From assembly GCA_900538705.1 (NCBI GenBank), contig UPZG01000001.1:1116001-1180000 (forward strand): a stretch of DNA of 64,000 bases, given 5' to 3'. The notes beneath the pieces are model-generated. The model was not told where the DNA came from and made no database searches. It worked only from the letters and a program-made list of their open reading frames with translations. How positions within the stretch are numbered: the stretch's first letter is position 1; each line of letters opens with the position of its first letter. The DNA comes from an uncultured Porphyromonadaceae bacterium. Lineage in GTDB: Bacteria; Bacteroidota; Bacteroidia; Bacteroidales; Barnesiellaceae_A. Made by a program: the position numbers and the translations under genes. Positions 8,162 to 17,777 of the stretch are shown piece by piece.

Positions 8162-10459
8162 TTACTTCTTCGATAATCCTTCTTCTTTTTGCTCTTGTAC
8201 TAAAGCATCCAAAACAGCAACAGCCGTAAGATTTACAATATCGCGAGGTGCGCAAGCAATGTCGGTAAAGTGAATAGGCTTGTTAAGACCAATCTGTATG
8301 GGGCCGATCGTTTCGCCAATTCCCATTTCGAGCATCATCTTATAAGCAGTATTGGCTGAGCTTAAGTTAGGGAAGATGATAGTATTCACTTCTTTTCCCC
8401 GTAATTTATTGAAGGGGAAGCTTCTATCTCTCAACTCGTTGTTGATGGCAAAGCTTACTTGCATTTCTCCATCGATTGGTAAGTCAGGATAACGTTCTTG
8501 CATGTAACGCACTGCATTGCGTACCAGAAGAGGACTTCCTATCTTATCGGCGCCGAAATTAGAGTACGATACCATAGCCATAACCGGTTCTTGAGCAAAG
8601 AAACGTACAGCTTCGGCCGTCAAACGAGCGACATCGGTAAGTGTCTCTGTATCGGGATGACGGTTTATCAGAGTATCGGACAAAAAGTAAGTACCTTTTT
8701 TAGAATTGATAATATGCATGGCACCAAAATGGTTGAATCCCTCGCGTATGCCTATGACCTCTTTAGCAATTTGTATGGTCTCGGTATATTTTGAATAGGT
8801 TCCGGTAATGAAGGCGTCGGCATCGCCCGTTTCTACCATCATCATACCGAAATAGTTGCGGTCAAACATTTTTTCTACAGCCTCTTCATAGGTAATGCCT
8901 TCGCGTTGACGTTTTTCCGTCAATATGCGGGCATAACGCAAGCGTCGGCTTTCCTCGTTGGGATGACGCAAATTGACTATTTCGAGGCCATCAAGGTCTA
9001 CTCCGATAGAGGCAGCCAATTTGCTTATATATTCGTCATTGCCCAGCAATACAGGCTGACAAATATTTTCTCTAAGAGCAGTAACAGCAGCACGTAACAT
9101 GTTAGCATGATTGGCTTCGGCAAACACGACTCGCTTGCGAGGTGAGTTCTGTGCCTTTTCGTAAATATGGCGCAACATTTTATTGTCGTTGCCCATAAGG
9201 ACGCGTAATTTGTGCTCGTAAGCCTTCCAGTCGGTAATGGGGTGTTTGGCAATACCTGAGTTCATTGCAGCTTTTGCTACTGCTGGAGCTACCGTAATCA
9301 ATAAACGCGGGTCAAGAGGTTTAGGTATGATATAATCGGGACCAAATTTTATACGATTAAGCCCGTATGCAGCATTTACGACATCGGGTACGGGCTGCTT
9401 GGCAAGAGCTGCTATAGCATATACAGCTGCTAGTTTCATATCTTCATTGATACCGGTAGCGCGAGCGTCAAGAGCTCCACGGAAGATATACGGGAAACCT
9501 ATTACATTATTAATTTGGTTAGGATAGTCAGAGCGTCCGGTGGCAAAAATCAAATCAGGACGCGAGGCCTTTGCTTTCTCATACGATATTTCAGGATTGG
9601 GATTAGCCAAAGCAAAGACAATCGGTCGCTCGTTCATAGATTGTATCATCTCTGGCGTTAAGACATCTGCAATAGATAATCCCAGAAAAACATCTGCTCC
9701 AACCATAGCCTCTTCCAGCGTAGATATATTACGATCGGTAGCAAATTCGGCTTTCGATGCATTCAGGTTTTTACGGCTTTTGGTAATGACTCCTTTACTA
9801 TCGAGCATAACGATGTTTTCAGGTCTTATACCCAATTTCTTATAGAGGCGTGTACACGAAATGGCTGCCGCACCGGCACCATTTACAACTAATCTGACCT
9901 CCTCAATACGCTTGCCTTGGAGCTCTATGGCATTAAGTAGTCCTGCGCCCGATATAATAGCCGTACCATGCTGGTCATCGTGCATAACAGGAATATCGAG
10001 TTCTTCTTTTAACCTTTGCTCTATTTCGAAACATTCTGGAGCTTTTATATCTTCAAGGTTTATGCCTCCGAAGGTAGGAGCAATAGCCTTAACAGCTTGT
10101 ATAAATCGGTCGGGATCTTTTTCTGCCACCTCGATATCAAAGACATCTATACCTGCAAAAATTTTAAACAATAGACCCTTTCCTTCCATGACAGGTTTGC
10201 CCGACAATGCTCCTATATCGCCCAATCCCAAAACAGCTGTTCCATTGGAAATAACGGCTACAAGGTTGCCTTTTGCAGTGTAGTCGTATGCACATTCGGG
10301 ATTTTTTTCTATTTCAAGACAAGGTTGTGCAACCCCTGGCGTATAAGCCATAGAAAGGTCTCGTTGTGTACTGTAGGGCTTGGTAGGTACTACCTCTATT
10401 TTTCCAGGTTTACCCTCACGATGATACTTTAGAGCTTCTTCTTTTAAGTTTTCAGACAT
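8162..10459 (-). CDS. maeB: NADP-dependent malic enzyme with C-terminal phosphotransacetylase-like domain
   Basis: This 765-residue protein has the MaeB layout. The N-terminal malic domain carries SMAYTPGVAQPCLEIEKNP and the acidic metal site (INLEDIKAPECF, VMHDDQHGTAI). The NADP-binding domain has VVNGAGAAAISCTRLYKKLG near residue 195. From about residue 430 to the end is a phosphate acetyltransferase-like domain (KRVVFAEANHANMLRAA, DADAFITGTYSKYTET), which in E. coli MaeB is regulatory and responds to acetyl-CoA. It decarboxylates malate to pyruvate with NADPH production. It is monocistronic by spacing: 310 bases separate its start from the next divergent gene. Confidence 0.96.
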   Translation of the reverse strand: MSENLKEEALKYHREGKPGKIEVVPTKPYSTQRDLSMAYTPGVAQPCLEIEKNPECAYDYTAKGNLVAVISNGTAVLGLGDIGALSGKPVMEGKGLLFKIFAGIDVFDIEVAEKDPDRFIQAVKAIAPTFGGINLEDIKAPECFEIEQRLKEELDIPVMHDDQHGTAIISGAGLLNAIELQGKRIEEVRLVVNGAGAAAISCTRLYKKLGIRPENIVMLDSKGVITKSRKNLNASKAEFATDRNISTLEEAMVGADVFLGLSIADVLTPEMIQSMNERPIVFALANPNPEISYEKAKASRPDLIFATGRSDYPNQINNVIGFPYIFRGALDARATGINEDMKLAAVYAIAALAKQPVPDVVNAAYGLNRIKFGPDYIIPKPLDPRLLITVAPAVAKAAMNSGIAKHPITDWKAYEHKLRVLMGNDNKMLRHIYEKAQNSPRKRVVFAEANHANMLRAAVTALRENICQPVLLGNDEYISKLAASIGVDLDGLEIVNLRHPNEESRRLRYARILTEKRQREGITYEEAVEKMFDRNYFGMMMVETGDADAFITGTYSKYTETIQIAKEVIGIREGFNHFGAMHIINSKKGTYFLSDTLINRHPDTETLTDVARLTAEAVRFFAQEPVMAMVSYSNFGADKIGSPLLVRNAVRYMQERYPDLPIDGEMQVSFAINNELRDRSFPFNKLRGKEVNTIIFPNLSSANTAYKMMLEMGIGETIGPIQIGLNKPIHFTDIACAPRDIVNLTAVAVLDALVQEQKEEGLSKK

Positions 10460-10637
10460 AATTTATTGTATAATAATAGCTTTTGTTAATTCAATAGATA
10501 AAATTGAAATCAAATGCAAAAATAATAATTTTGTTGTTCTTGCGTCTCTCTTTATTTCTTTTTAAGATGACAGTAATGTTAAGAAGAATGCCGCCTGTTA
10601 AATTAGCAAAAGCAATAAAAAAGTAATATGAAAACTT

Positions 10638-10669
10638 TTTGTGTTTCTAAAGTTTTTACAGTACATTTG
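10638..10669 (+). promoter_or_regulatory. Bacteroidota promoter of the tetR-RND efflux operon
   Basis: TTTG at 10638-10641, a 20-base spacer and TACATTTG at 10662-10669 form an exact match. Transcription would begin near 10676, about 15 bases before ATG 10691. This supports 10691, not the downstream ATG at 10770, as the original start of the regulator gene. Confidence 0.8.
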
Positions 10670-10690
10670 TCCTGTCTTTAGATTATAGGC

Positions 10691-11330
10691 ATGAATACAG
10701 AGTTACAAAAGTGCATTATCAATAAAGCGACATTGCTTTTTTTATAAGTTTGGCATAAAATCAATTACCATGGATTTTATAGCCAGCGAATTGGGTATTT
10801 CAAAACGTACTCTCTACGAAAATTTCAAGAATAAAGATGCTCTCATTATTGCGTGTTTGGAGCAAACACGCGAACAATACCATAAACAATTTATACATAT
10901 TTCAGAAAGCGATACTAATACGATTGTGAAATTGGTACATTATTATGAGGTTATTGCCGATTTTTATAATAATACAAGTAGGTCATTCCAGCTTGATGTT
11001 GAACGAATGCATTCTAAGGTAAATGAAGAGTACAAAAACTCACGAAACAAATCAATCCTATATACTCGCAAACTGTTGCGTTGTGGGGTAGAAGAAGGAG
11101 TTATTCGAGCAGATATCGATATTGATATTATTTCCTATCTTTATAATGACCAAATGGAATGGTTTAGACGTTCAAAAGATATATACAAGTTAGAATACAA
11201 GATAAGCGATATATTGAAAAATGTTGTCTTCATCTTTATTCGAGGAATTGCAACCGAAGAGGGCAATCGTATATTGGAGACAATTCTTAAAAATAAAAAC
11301 AGCAACATTTACGAAAACATTAATAAGTAA
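10691..11330 (+). CDS. TetR/AcrR-family regulator of the efflux operon, interrupted by a frameshift
   Basis: The family N-terminus is present but in a different frame from the rest. From ATG 10691 the sequence reads MNTELQKCIINKATLLF and then stops at 10745. After a run of seven T (10737-10743) the other frame continues YKFGIKSITMDFIASELGIS and KRTLYENFKNKD, completing a normal TetR helix-turn-helix. With six T the two parts would join into one protein of about 212 residues. As sequenced, only a 186-residue product from ATG 10770 is possible, lacking helix 1 of the DNA-binding domain. The ligand-binding part is divergent, as usual. It lies 6 bases before tolC and probably represses the pump operon. 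It may be a phase-variable switch, a true pseudogene or a homopolymer sequencing error. Confidence 0.8.
10737..10743 (+). repeat. T7 homopolymer at the tetR frameshift
   Basis: Seven consecutive T between the Leu-Leu-Phe codons of helix 1 and the TATAAG that continues the TetR domain in the other frame. Loss of one T restores a continuous gene. Confidence 0.85.
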
Positions 11331-11336
11331 CCGAGT

Positions 11337-12818
11337 ATGAATAAAAGGCTGAGTATTGGGATTATAGTCACATGCCTGTCGAGTGGCATGATGGTTGCAG
11401 CACAAAATACGCTGCTCGCCGATTCGGTATTGGTACTGAACAAAGAAAAAGCATTGACTATTGCTTTAAGTGAAAATCCCACGATAAAAATAGCTGACCT
11501 CGAAATAAAGAAAAAAGATTATACCAAGCGTGAGTCCATAGCCGGATTGCTGCCACAAATAGATGCCGCAGCTACATATAGCAGGACGTTGAAAAAACAA
11601 CAAATGTATATGTCGGGCGGCTCGTTCGATATGGGTAGTATAATGGAGGCTTTTTTAGGTCCGATATATAAAGAACTGGGGATTCCTATGCCAGACAGTG
11701 GTTCTTCATCTTTTTCTTCATCTGAAGAGGGCTTCGAGGTAGGACTGGATAATACCTATTCATTAGGTTTTACTGCTACATTACCGATTATCGCGCCACA
11801 ATTATGGAAAAGTTTGGATATAAATGAGATAGATATACAAACGTCTATAGAGGCCGCACGGTCGTCACGACTGTCTCTTGTCAATCAGGTGGAAAAGGCC
11901 TATTACAATCTCATGTTATGCCAAGACTCTTATAAAGTATTGCAAGACCAATATAATAACGCCAAACTCAATGCCGAAACGTACAAGAACCAATATTCCC
12001 AAGGTACTGCATCGGAATATGATGTATTGCGTGCTGAAGTAGCTGTGCGCAATATAGAACCATCGCTTTTATCGGCCGAGAATGCCGTGCGATTGGTCAA
12101 GTTACAATTAAAAGTTCTTCTGGGTATAGACAATGACATAAACATAGTTGTAGATGATAGCCTTTCTAACTATGAGAAGAACATGTACAACATAACGATG
12201 AATATAAACCATTCGTTAGAAAATAACACCGATTTAAGATCATTAGACTTGCAAACAAAAATGCTGGAGAAAACAGTAACTCTGCAAAAATTTGCATACA
12301 TTCCTACGTTGGCAGCACAATTTAATTATAACTGGATTTCTATGACTGATGGCTCTCCATTTAAAGATTTCAGATGGAATCCATATTCAACTGTGGCTCT
12401 ATCGCTACAAATTCCCATTTTTTCGGGTGGTAGCCGGTATTATCGGGTAAAACAGGCTCAAGCCAATGTTGCCCAAATGGGATTTCAACGCGATAATCTT
12501 GAACGTAATCTCAATATGCAGTTAGAATCGCAAATTGATGCCATAGAAAAATGTGTAAAACAAATTGGTTCGAATAAATTGGGAGTAACACAAGCAGAGA
12601 AGGCATATACCATTATGCAAAAAAGTTTTGAGATTGGTTCTGCCACATTTGTTACTCTTAACGATGCTGAGTTGGCTCTCACAAGTGCAAAACTGTCGTA
12701 CAACCAAGCAATATATGATTTTTTGGCAGCAGTTAGCGATGTAAATTTGCTGTTGGGAAATACTGATTTAAGCCAATATGAAAAAAAAGGAAGACAAATA
12801 ATAACTGACAAAATATGA
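11337..12818 (+). CDS. TolC-family outer membrane efflux protein
   Basis: This 493-residue protein is the outer membrane channel of the tripartite pump. A signal peptide (about residues 1-22) precedes the outer membrane efflux protein repeats. The first repeat begins with KEKALTIALSENPTIKIADL and LLPQIDAAATYSRTL, and the second with a helical hairpin (DLQTKMLEKTVTLQKFAYIP) and LSLQIPIFSGGSRYYRVKQA. A Ser/Gly-rich insert near residues 95-145 is common in Bacteroidota TolC proteins. It overlaps the next gene by four bases and is preceded by the regulator after six, so the operon order is tetR-tolC-adaptor-pump. Confidence 0.94.
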   Translation: MNKRLSIGIIVTCLSSGMMVAAQNTLLADSVLVLNKEKALTIALSENPTIKIADLEIKKKDYTKRESIAGLLPQIDAAATYSRTLKKQQMYMSGGSFDMGSIMEAFLGPIYKELGIPMPDSGSSSFSSSEEGFEVGLDNTYSLGFTATLPIIAPQLWKSLDINEIDIQTSIEAARSSRLSLVNQVEKAYYNLMLCQDSYKVLQDQYNNAKLNAETYKNQYSQGTASEYDVLRAEVAVRNIEPSLLSAENAVRLVKLQLKVLLGIDNDINIVVDDSLSNYEKNMYNITMNINHSLENNTDLRSLDLQTKMLEKTVTLQKFAYIPTLAAQFNYNWISMTDGSPFKDFRWNPYSTVALSLQIPIFSGGSRYYRVKQAQANVAQMGFQRDNLERNLNMQLESQIDAIEKCVKQIGSNKLGVTQAEKAYTIMQKSFEIGSATFVTLNDAELALTSAKLSYNQAIYDFLAAVSDVNLLLGNTDLSQYEKKGRQIITDKI

Positions 12819-13834
12819 TAAGTATGAAAAAGTCAATCCCGTTTACGATTGCAGCTATTGCAAGTATCTTTTTATATGCTTGTTCGGGTGAAAAGACGGA
12901 ACAGAAGCAAGAAGACACTATAGAACCTGTAAAAATAGAAACCGTAACCGTACAAAGTGTACCGCAAATAATGACATATACAGCTACCGTACAACCCGAT
13001 AAGCGCAACGCAATAAGCTCGTCTATGCCAAACCGCATTAAAAAGTTGTATGTAGAAATAGGCGATCGTGTGCATAAGGGACAACCGCTTGTAGAACTTG
13101 ATGCAGCCAATATTACTCAGCAGAAAGTGCAGCTGGATAATATAGAACTTGAATACAATAGGACACGAGAGCTGGTTGCTGTAGGCGGAGCTTCGCAACA
13201 ACAGCTCGACCAAATACGTACCCAATATGAGGCTACAAAGAGTGCATATGATAATTTATTGGAGAATACAACTCTTTTATGCCCTGTCAATGGTGTAGTA
13301 ACAGCCCGTAACTATGATGAAGGTGATATGGCATCTGGCGCTATTCTTACAGTTATGCAAATCAATCCTGTCAAGATTGTAATTAATGTGTCGGAGCAAG
13401 AGTTCCCGAAGGTAAAATTAGGTATGCCCATAGATATAAAATTAGATGTATATGGCGATGAACTCTTTCACGGAAAAGTTTCGCTCATATATCCTACCAT
13501 CAATGAAGCTACCCGTACATTTGGGGTAGAAGTGGAAATACCCAACAACGACCAGCGCATCCGTCCAGGAATGTTTGCTCGTGCTTCTGTTGATTATGGG
13601 TCGGTCGATAGGGTAGTAGTTCCTGATAGAGCTGTTATAAAAAGAGCCGGCTCGGGCGACCGTTATGTATATGTATATAATAATGATGGTACAGTTTCTT
13701 ATGTAAAAGTAGAGTTAGGACGACACCTTGATACTTCTTATGAATTGATTTCTGGAGTCGAAAATAATGCACAAATAGTGGTTGCCGGACAAACTCGACT
13801 TACAGACGGAGCTAAAGTAAAGGTTCTTGAATAA
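12815..13834 (+). CDS. RND efflux periplasmic adaptor subunit (HlyD/MFP family), lipoprotein
   Basis: The adaptor links the inner membrane pump to TolC. The start ATG at 12815 overlaps the tolC stop (ATGA); ATG 12824 (MKKSIPFTIAAIASIF) is an equally good choice and gives a classical signal. The lipobox LYAC predicts lipidation. Next come the barrel-sandwich lipoyl-like halves (RIKKLYVEIGDRVHKGQPLV and TLLCPVNGVVTARNYDEGDM) flanking an alpha hairpin (LDNIELEYNRTRELVAVGGA), then the beta-barrel domain and membrane-proximal domain (RIRPGMFARASVDYG). The 339-residue length is typical. Confidence 0.95.
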   Translation: MISMKKSIPFTIAAIASIFLYACSGEKTEQKQEDTIEPVKIETVTVQSVPQIMTYTATVQPDKRNAISSSMPNRIKKLYVEIGDRVHKGQPLVELDAANITQQKVQLDNIELEYNRTRELVAVGGASQQQLDQIRTQYEATKSAYDNLLENTTLLCPVNGVVTARNYDEGDMASGAILTVMQINPVKIVINVSEQEFPKVKLGMPIDIKLDVYGDELFHGKVSLIYPTINEATRTFGVEVEIPNNDQRIRPGMFARASVDYGSVDRVVVPDRAVIKRAGSGDRYVYVYNNDGTVSYVKVELGRHLDTSYELISGVENNAQIVVAGQTRLTDGAKVKVLE

Positions 13835-13890
13835 GGTAGGAGAGGTTTGAATGCCATCTTTTTGAATACAAATAGATAAAGACTTGTATT

Positions 13891-16800
13891 ATGAGTTTAT
13901 ATGAAGGCGCGGTAAAAAAACCGGTTATGACATCACTGTGTTTTGTCGCAGTGGCTATATTGGGACTTTTCTCTCTGCAAAAGTTGCCTATCGACTTATA
14001 TCCCGATGTAGAGATGAATGTGGTTATGGTCATGACGGCCTATCCCGGCGCAAGTGCTGCCGATATTGAGACCAACATAACCCGCCCATTGGAAAATGCT
14101 CTCAATGCGGTAAGCGATTTGAAGCACTTGACCTCCGAATCGAAAGAAAACATGTCATTGATAACGCTAGAATTTGAATACGGTGAAGATATCGATGTGC
14201 TTACCAATGATGTACGAGATAAACTTGATATGGTAAAATCCGATTTGCCAGACGACTCGGAGAATCCTATTATCTTCAAGTTTAGCAGCGATATGATTCC
14301 TATCATCATCTTGTCGGTACAAGCCAATGAGAGTATGCCGGCATTGTATAAGATTCTGGATGATGCTGTTGCAACGCCATTGGCTCGTATCAATGGGGTA
14401 GGTACAGTCTCTATTTCGGGCGCACCCGAACGTGAGATACAGGTATATGTCGACCCAAACAAACTTGAAGCATATAACCTTACAGTCGAAGGTATTTCGG
14501 CCATTATAGGAGCAGAAAACAAGAACGTTCCGGGTGGTACGTTCGATATAGGTTCTGATACTTACACACTACGGGTAGAAGGCGAATTCTCAGATCCTCG
14601 ACAGATGGAAGATATCGTTGTCGGTACATACAATGGACAAACTATATATTTGCGTGATGTGGCTATTGTTAACGACTCTGTAGAGGAGCGTGCACAAGAA
14701 GCATATAACAACGGAGAGCAAGGAGCTACTATTGTTATACAAAAACAGACTGGTGCCAACTCGGTACAAATCTCTGATGCTGTGAAAGCAGCAATTCCTC
14801 GTTTGCAAAAGAATTTGCCCAAGGATGTAAAATTGGATGTCATCGTCGACACCTCCGACAACATACATAATACAATCAACGGTTTGGCTGAGACTGTTAT
14901 TTATGCTATGATTTTCGTTACCTTGGTCGTATTTATATTCTTAGGCCGGTGGCGGGCTACACTGATTGTTGTTATCACTATTCCTATCTCGTTGATAGCG
15001 TCATTTATGTATCTGTTCATAACCGACAGCTCTATCAATATCATTTCGTTATCGGCTTTGTCGGTGGCCATTGGTATGGTAGTCGATGATGCTATCGTGG
15101 TACTTGAAAATGTCACAAACCATATAGAACGGGGTAGTGAACCTCGGCAAGCAGCTGTACATGGGACGAATGAGGTCGCCATCTCAGTTATAGCATCTAC
15201 GTTGACACTTATCTGTGTGTTCTTCCCCTTGACCCTTATCGAAGGCATGACCGGAGTCCTCTTTAAAGAGTTAGGATGGATGGTTACCATCATTATGGTT
15301 ATGTCCATTATATGTGCTTTAACTCTGACACCTATGTTGTGTTCAAAGTTATTACGTCTCCAAAAGAAGCGCTCGAAATCGTTTATTCGTTTCTACGGTC
15401 CTATCGAGAAGGCACTCAATGCGTTAGATAAAGGATACGGACGTTTATTACAATGGGCAGTAGGACACCGTAAAACGGTTATAACCGCTTGTGCAACGTT
15501 CTTCATTGCCAGTTTGCTCCTCACGCAATTTATAGGTAGTGAGTTCATGCCGTCGCAAGATAACTCACGTATAGGCATCACCTTAGAAACTCCCATAGGC
15601 ACTCGTACCGAAATATCGCGAGATCTCGCTATGACACTCTATAACAGATGGATGGAAAAATTTCCTGAGATGGAGAAAGTAAGTTTTACAGTCGGGCAAG
15701 CAAGCACCGATAATACATTTGCCTCTCTCTCAGACAATGGCTCGTATATCGTTACTTTCAATATAAGGCTGTGTGATCCTAATAAGCGAAAACGTACGCT
15801 ACAAGAAATTTGTGACCTGTTACGTGACGATTTGAAGCTATTTCCTGAAATAAAAAAATCGGAAGTGAAATTGGGCGGCGGTATGTCCATGATGGGAGGC
15901 CAGGCAACACTCGACTACGAAATATACGGATATGATTTCACTACAAGTGACACTTTGGCCAACCGTCTGGTAGAGATATTAAGCAACATAAAAGGGTGTT
16001 CTGAGGTACACATCAGCCGAAACGATTACCAGCCCGAATATCAAGTAGATTTCGACCGGGAAAAACTTGCACTTTACGGTCTAAACCTCTCTACTGCTGC
16101 AATGTACTTGCGTAATCGTATCAATGGTTCTATTGCCTCAAAATATCGTGAAGATGGCGATGAATACGACATAAAAGTGATGTATGCACCTCAATTCCGC
16201 ACTTCAATTGCCGATATAGAGAACATACTGATATACAACAATCAAGGATCTGCTGTGCGCGTAAGAGATGTGGGCACTGTCGTAGAACGCTTTTCACCGC
16301 CTACGATAGAACGTAAAGACCGTTCGCGTGTAAATACCGTATCGGCCGTCATATCAGGTGCAGCTATGAGTGAGGTCGTAGAGAAGGCTGCCGTAGAAAT
16401 AGATAAGATAGAGATGCCTGCAGGTTTCAATATTGAGCTATCGGGTACGTATGAAGACCAACAAGATTCATTCAACGATTTGTTTACGCTGTTGATTCTC
16501 ATTATCATACTCGTTTATATCGTTATGGCAGCACAATTTGAGTCGCTCAAATATCCGTTCCTTATCATGTTCTCCATTCCGTTTGCGTTATCGGGCGTTT
16601 TCATCGCTTTATCAGTCACCGGCAATACGTTGAATATGATGTCTATGATAGGTATTATCATGCTTATAGGTATCGTAGTGAAGAATGGTATTGTGCTTAT
16701 TGACTACATATCGCTCAATCGTGAAAGAGGTATGAGTATACGCCGTGCAGTTGTACACGGAGGCGAGTCGAGGTTACGACCTGTATTGATGACAACCTTA

Positions 16801-17031
16801 ACTACCATTTTAGGTATGGTTCCAATGGCAATCAGTCATAGCGAAGGTGCTGAAATGTGGCGTCCTATGGCAGTATCGGTAATAGGAGGCCTAACAGTCT
16901 CAACCATATTAACTCTTATACTTATACCAGTATTGTATAGCTCTGTTGCCGGTAATGAGGTAAAAGGTAAACGTAAAAAATTTCATAAGAAATTGCGCCG
17001 CGCTGCTCAACTAAAAACTTCTGGTATATAA
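13891..17031 (+). CDS. RND efflux pump permease (AcrB/HAE family)
   Basis: The 1046-residue inner membrane pump exports drugs or other small molecules by proton antiport. The N-terminus MSLYEGAVKKPVMTSLCFVA is followed by the first membrane helix, then the first porter domain, a group of five or six helices around residues 340-500 with VAIGMVVDDAIVVLENV, where the two Asp residues of TM4 needed for proton transfer are present. A second half repeats this with SMIGIIMLIGIVVKNGIVLI and MTTLTTILGMVPMA. Twelve helices are expected. It is 56 bases after the adaptor gene. Substrates cannot be predicted. Confidence 0.96.
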   Translation: MSLYEGAVKKPVMTSLCFVAVAILGLFSLQKLPIDLYPDVEMNVVMVMTAYPGASAADIETNITRPLENALNAVSDLKHLTSESKENMSLITLEFEYGEDIDVLTNDVRDKLDMVKSDLPDDSENPIIFKFSSDMIPIIILSVQANESMPALYKILDDAVATPLARINGVGTVSISGAPEREIQVYVDPNKLEAYNLTVEGISAIIGAENKNVPGGTFDIGSDTYTLRVEGEFSDPRQMEDIVVGTYNGQTIYLRDVAIVNDSVEERAQEAYNNGEQGATIVIQKQTGANSVQISDAVKAAIPRLQKNLPKDVKLDVIVDTSDNIHNTINGLAETVIYAMIFVTLVVFIFLGRWRATLIVVITIPISLIASFMYLFITDSSINIISLSALSVAIGMVVDDAIVVLENVTNHIERGSEPRQAAVHGTNEVAISVIASTLTLICVFFPLTLIEGMTGVLFKELGWMVTIIMVMSIICALTLTPMLCSKLLRLQKKRSKSFIRFYGPIEKALNALDKGYGRLLQWAVGHRKTVITACATFFIASLLLTQFIGSEFMPSQDNSRIGITLETPIGTRTEISRDLAMTLYNRWMEKFPEMEKVSFTVGQASTDNTFASLSDNGSYIVTFNIRLCDPNKRKRTLQEICDLLRDDLKLFPEIKKSEVKLGGGMSMMGGQATLDYEIYGYDFTTSDTLANRLVEILSNIKGCSEVHISRNDYQPEYQVDFDREKLALYGLNLSTAAMYLRNRINGSIASKYREDGDEYDIKVMYAPQFRTSIADIENILIYNNQGSAVRVRDVGTVVERFSPPTIERKDRSRVNTVSAVISGAAMSEVVEKAAVEIDKIEMPAGFNIELSGTYEDQQDSFNDLFTLLILIIILVYIVMAAQFESLKYPFLIMFSIPFALSGVFIALSVTGNTLNMMSMIGIIMLIGIVVKNGIVLIDYISLNRERGMSIRRAVVHGGESRLRPVLMTTLTTILGMVPMAISHSEGAEMWRPMAVSVIGGLTVSTILTLILIPVLYSSVAGNEVKGKRKKFHKKLRRAAQLKTSGI

Positions 17032-17040
17032 TATAATTAC

Positions 17041-17078
17041 ATTCAGGCATAGAACATAAACAAGGACTATGCCTGAAT
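17041..17078 (+). repeat. Hairpin inside the efflux operon
   Basis: A perfect 12-base inverted repeat (ATTCAGGCATAG at 17041-17052, CTATGCCTGAAT at 17067-17078) with a 14-base loop lies between the pump and the PII-like gene. It has no T-run, so it may attenuate or protect rather than fully terminate. Confidence 0.6.
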
Positions 17079-17096
17079 AAAATTGAAGAAATAAAT

Positions 17097-17390
17097 ATGA
17101 AATCAATTTTTATAACATTCGATCAGGCATATTTCAATCGTATCATTGAAGTGCTCGATAAAAACAGTTGTCGTGGATTTAGCTATTTTGAACAAGTACA
17201 AGGTAGGGGAACCAATACCGGTACGCCTCACTATGGCAGTCATGCATGGCCATCGATGTGTTCGGCCATCATCACAATAGTACCCGATGACAAAGTAAAG
17301 CCCATTTTGAAACAGTTACACGACATGGACGAAGAAACACAACAATTAGGGCTAAGAGCCTTTGTGTGGAATATAGAAGATAGCATTTGA
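17097..17390 (+). CDS. PG0541-family transporter-associated PII-like protein
   Basis: This 97-residue cytoplasmic protein resembles the PG0541 family, small ferredoxin-like/PII-like proteins encoded next to RND pumps in Bacteroidota. The visible alternating strand-helix pattern is MKSIFITFDQAYFNRIIEVL, a middle loop with GRGTNTGTPHYG, then a strand (MCSAIITIVPD) and helix (KVKPILKQLHDM), closing with LRAFVWNIEDS. The central loop corresponds to the variable T-loop of PII. Such a protein could sense a ligand and control the pump, but no reaction is known. It ends the operon and is followed by a strong terminator. Confidence 0.8.
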   Translation: MKSIFITFDQAYFNRIIEVLDKNSCRGFSYFEQVQGRGTNTGTPHYGSHAWPSMCSAIITIVPDDKVKPILKQLHDMDEETQQLGLRAFVWNIEDSI

Positions 17391-17419
17391 CGACTATTTT
17401 TTATCACTGCAAATTATAT

Positions 17420-17470
17420 CAAGGACCGTAACAAACAACGACAAGTTACAGTCCTTGTTTTTTTTTATTT
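17420..17470 (+). terminator. Rho-independent terminator of the efflux operon
   Basis: CAAGGACCGTAAC (from 17420) pairs imperfectly with GTTACAGTCCTTG (ending 17457), each arm with one unpaired base, followed by a run of T at 17458-17466 and further T-rich sequence. Confidence 0.9.
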
Positions 17471-17732
17471 ATTGCTATTATAACATTGCATGAGACAACG
17501 ACGTTTCCTTACAACGCAACGACAGTTCGTTTTTCCTTAACTTTGGGAAATAAACTGTCTCTATTCAAAAAAGAACTCTCAATGAGTGCGTCTAAAGAAT
17601 AAAATATAAAGACTGATGGGATAGCTCCACACTCAGTAAGCTTAAGATTTGCTTTTTATAATCTAATTTCCCAGATATCTATTTAACATAATATTAATTA
17701 TAGAACAAACGGGGTAAGAAGAAATTTATTAA
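17471..17732. other. Intergenic region without a recognised gene
   Basis: About 260 AT-rich bases lie between the efflux terminator and the promoter of the methyltransferase gene. I recognise no RNA gene, repeat or open frame of merit. Confidence 0.5.
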
Positions 17733-17740
17733 TATCTTTG
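17733..17740 (+). promoter_or_regulatory. Promoter -7 element before the THUMP-like methyltransferase gene
   Basis: TATCTTTG fits TAnnTTTG, 37 bases before the start. The -33 part is not a clean TTTG. Confidence 0.45.
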
Positions 17741-17777
17741 CACATGATAAACGACAACGATGCAGATAAATTGAAAT

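Noticed and set aside
10770..11330. ATG 10770 as the native start of an intact 186-residue regulator.
   Set aside because: The helix-turn-helix would lack its first helix, and coding sequence for the missing helix lies upstream in another frame behind a consensus promoter. A frameshift explains it better.
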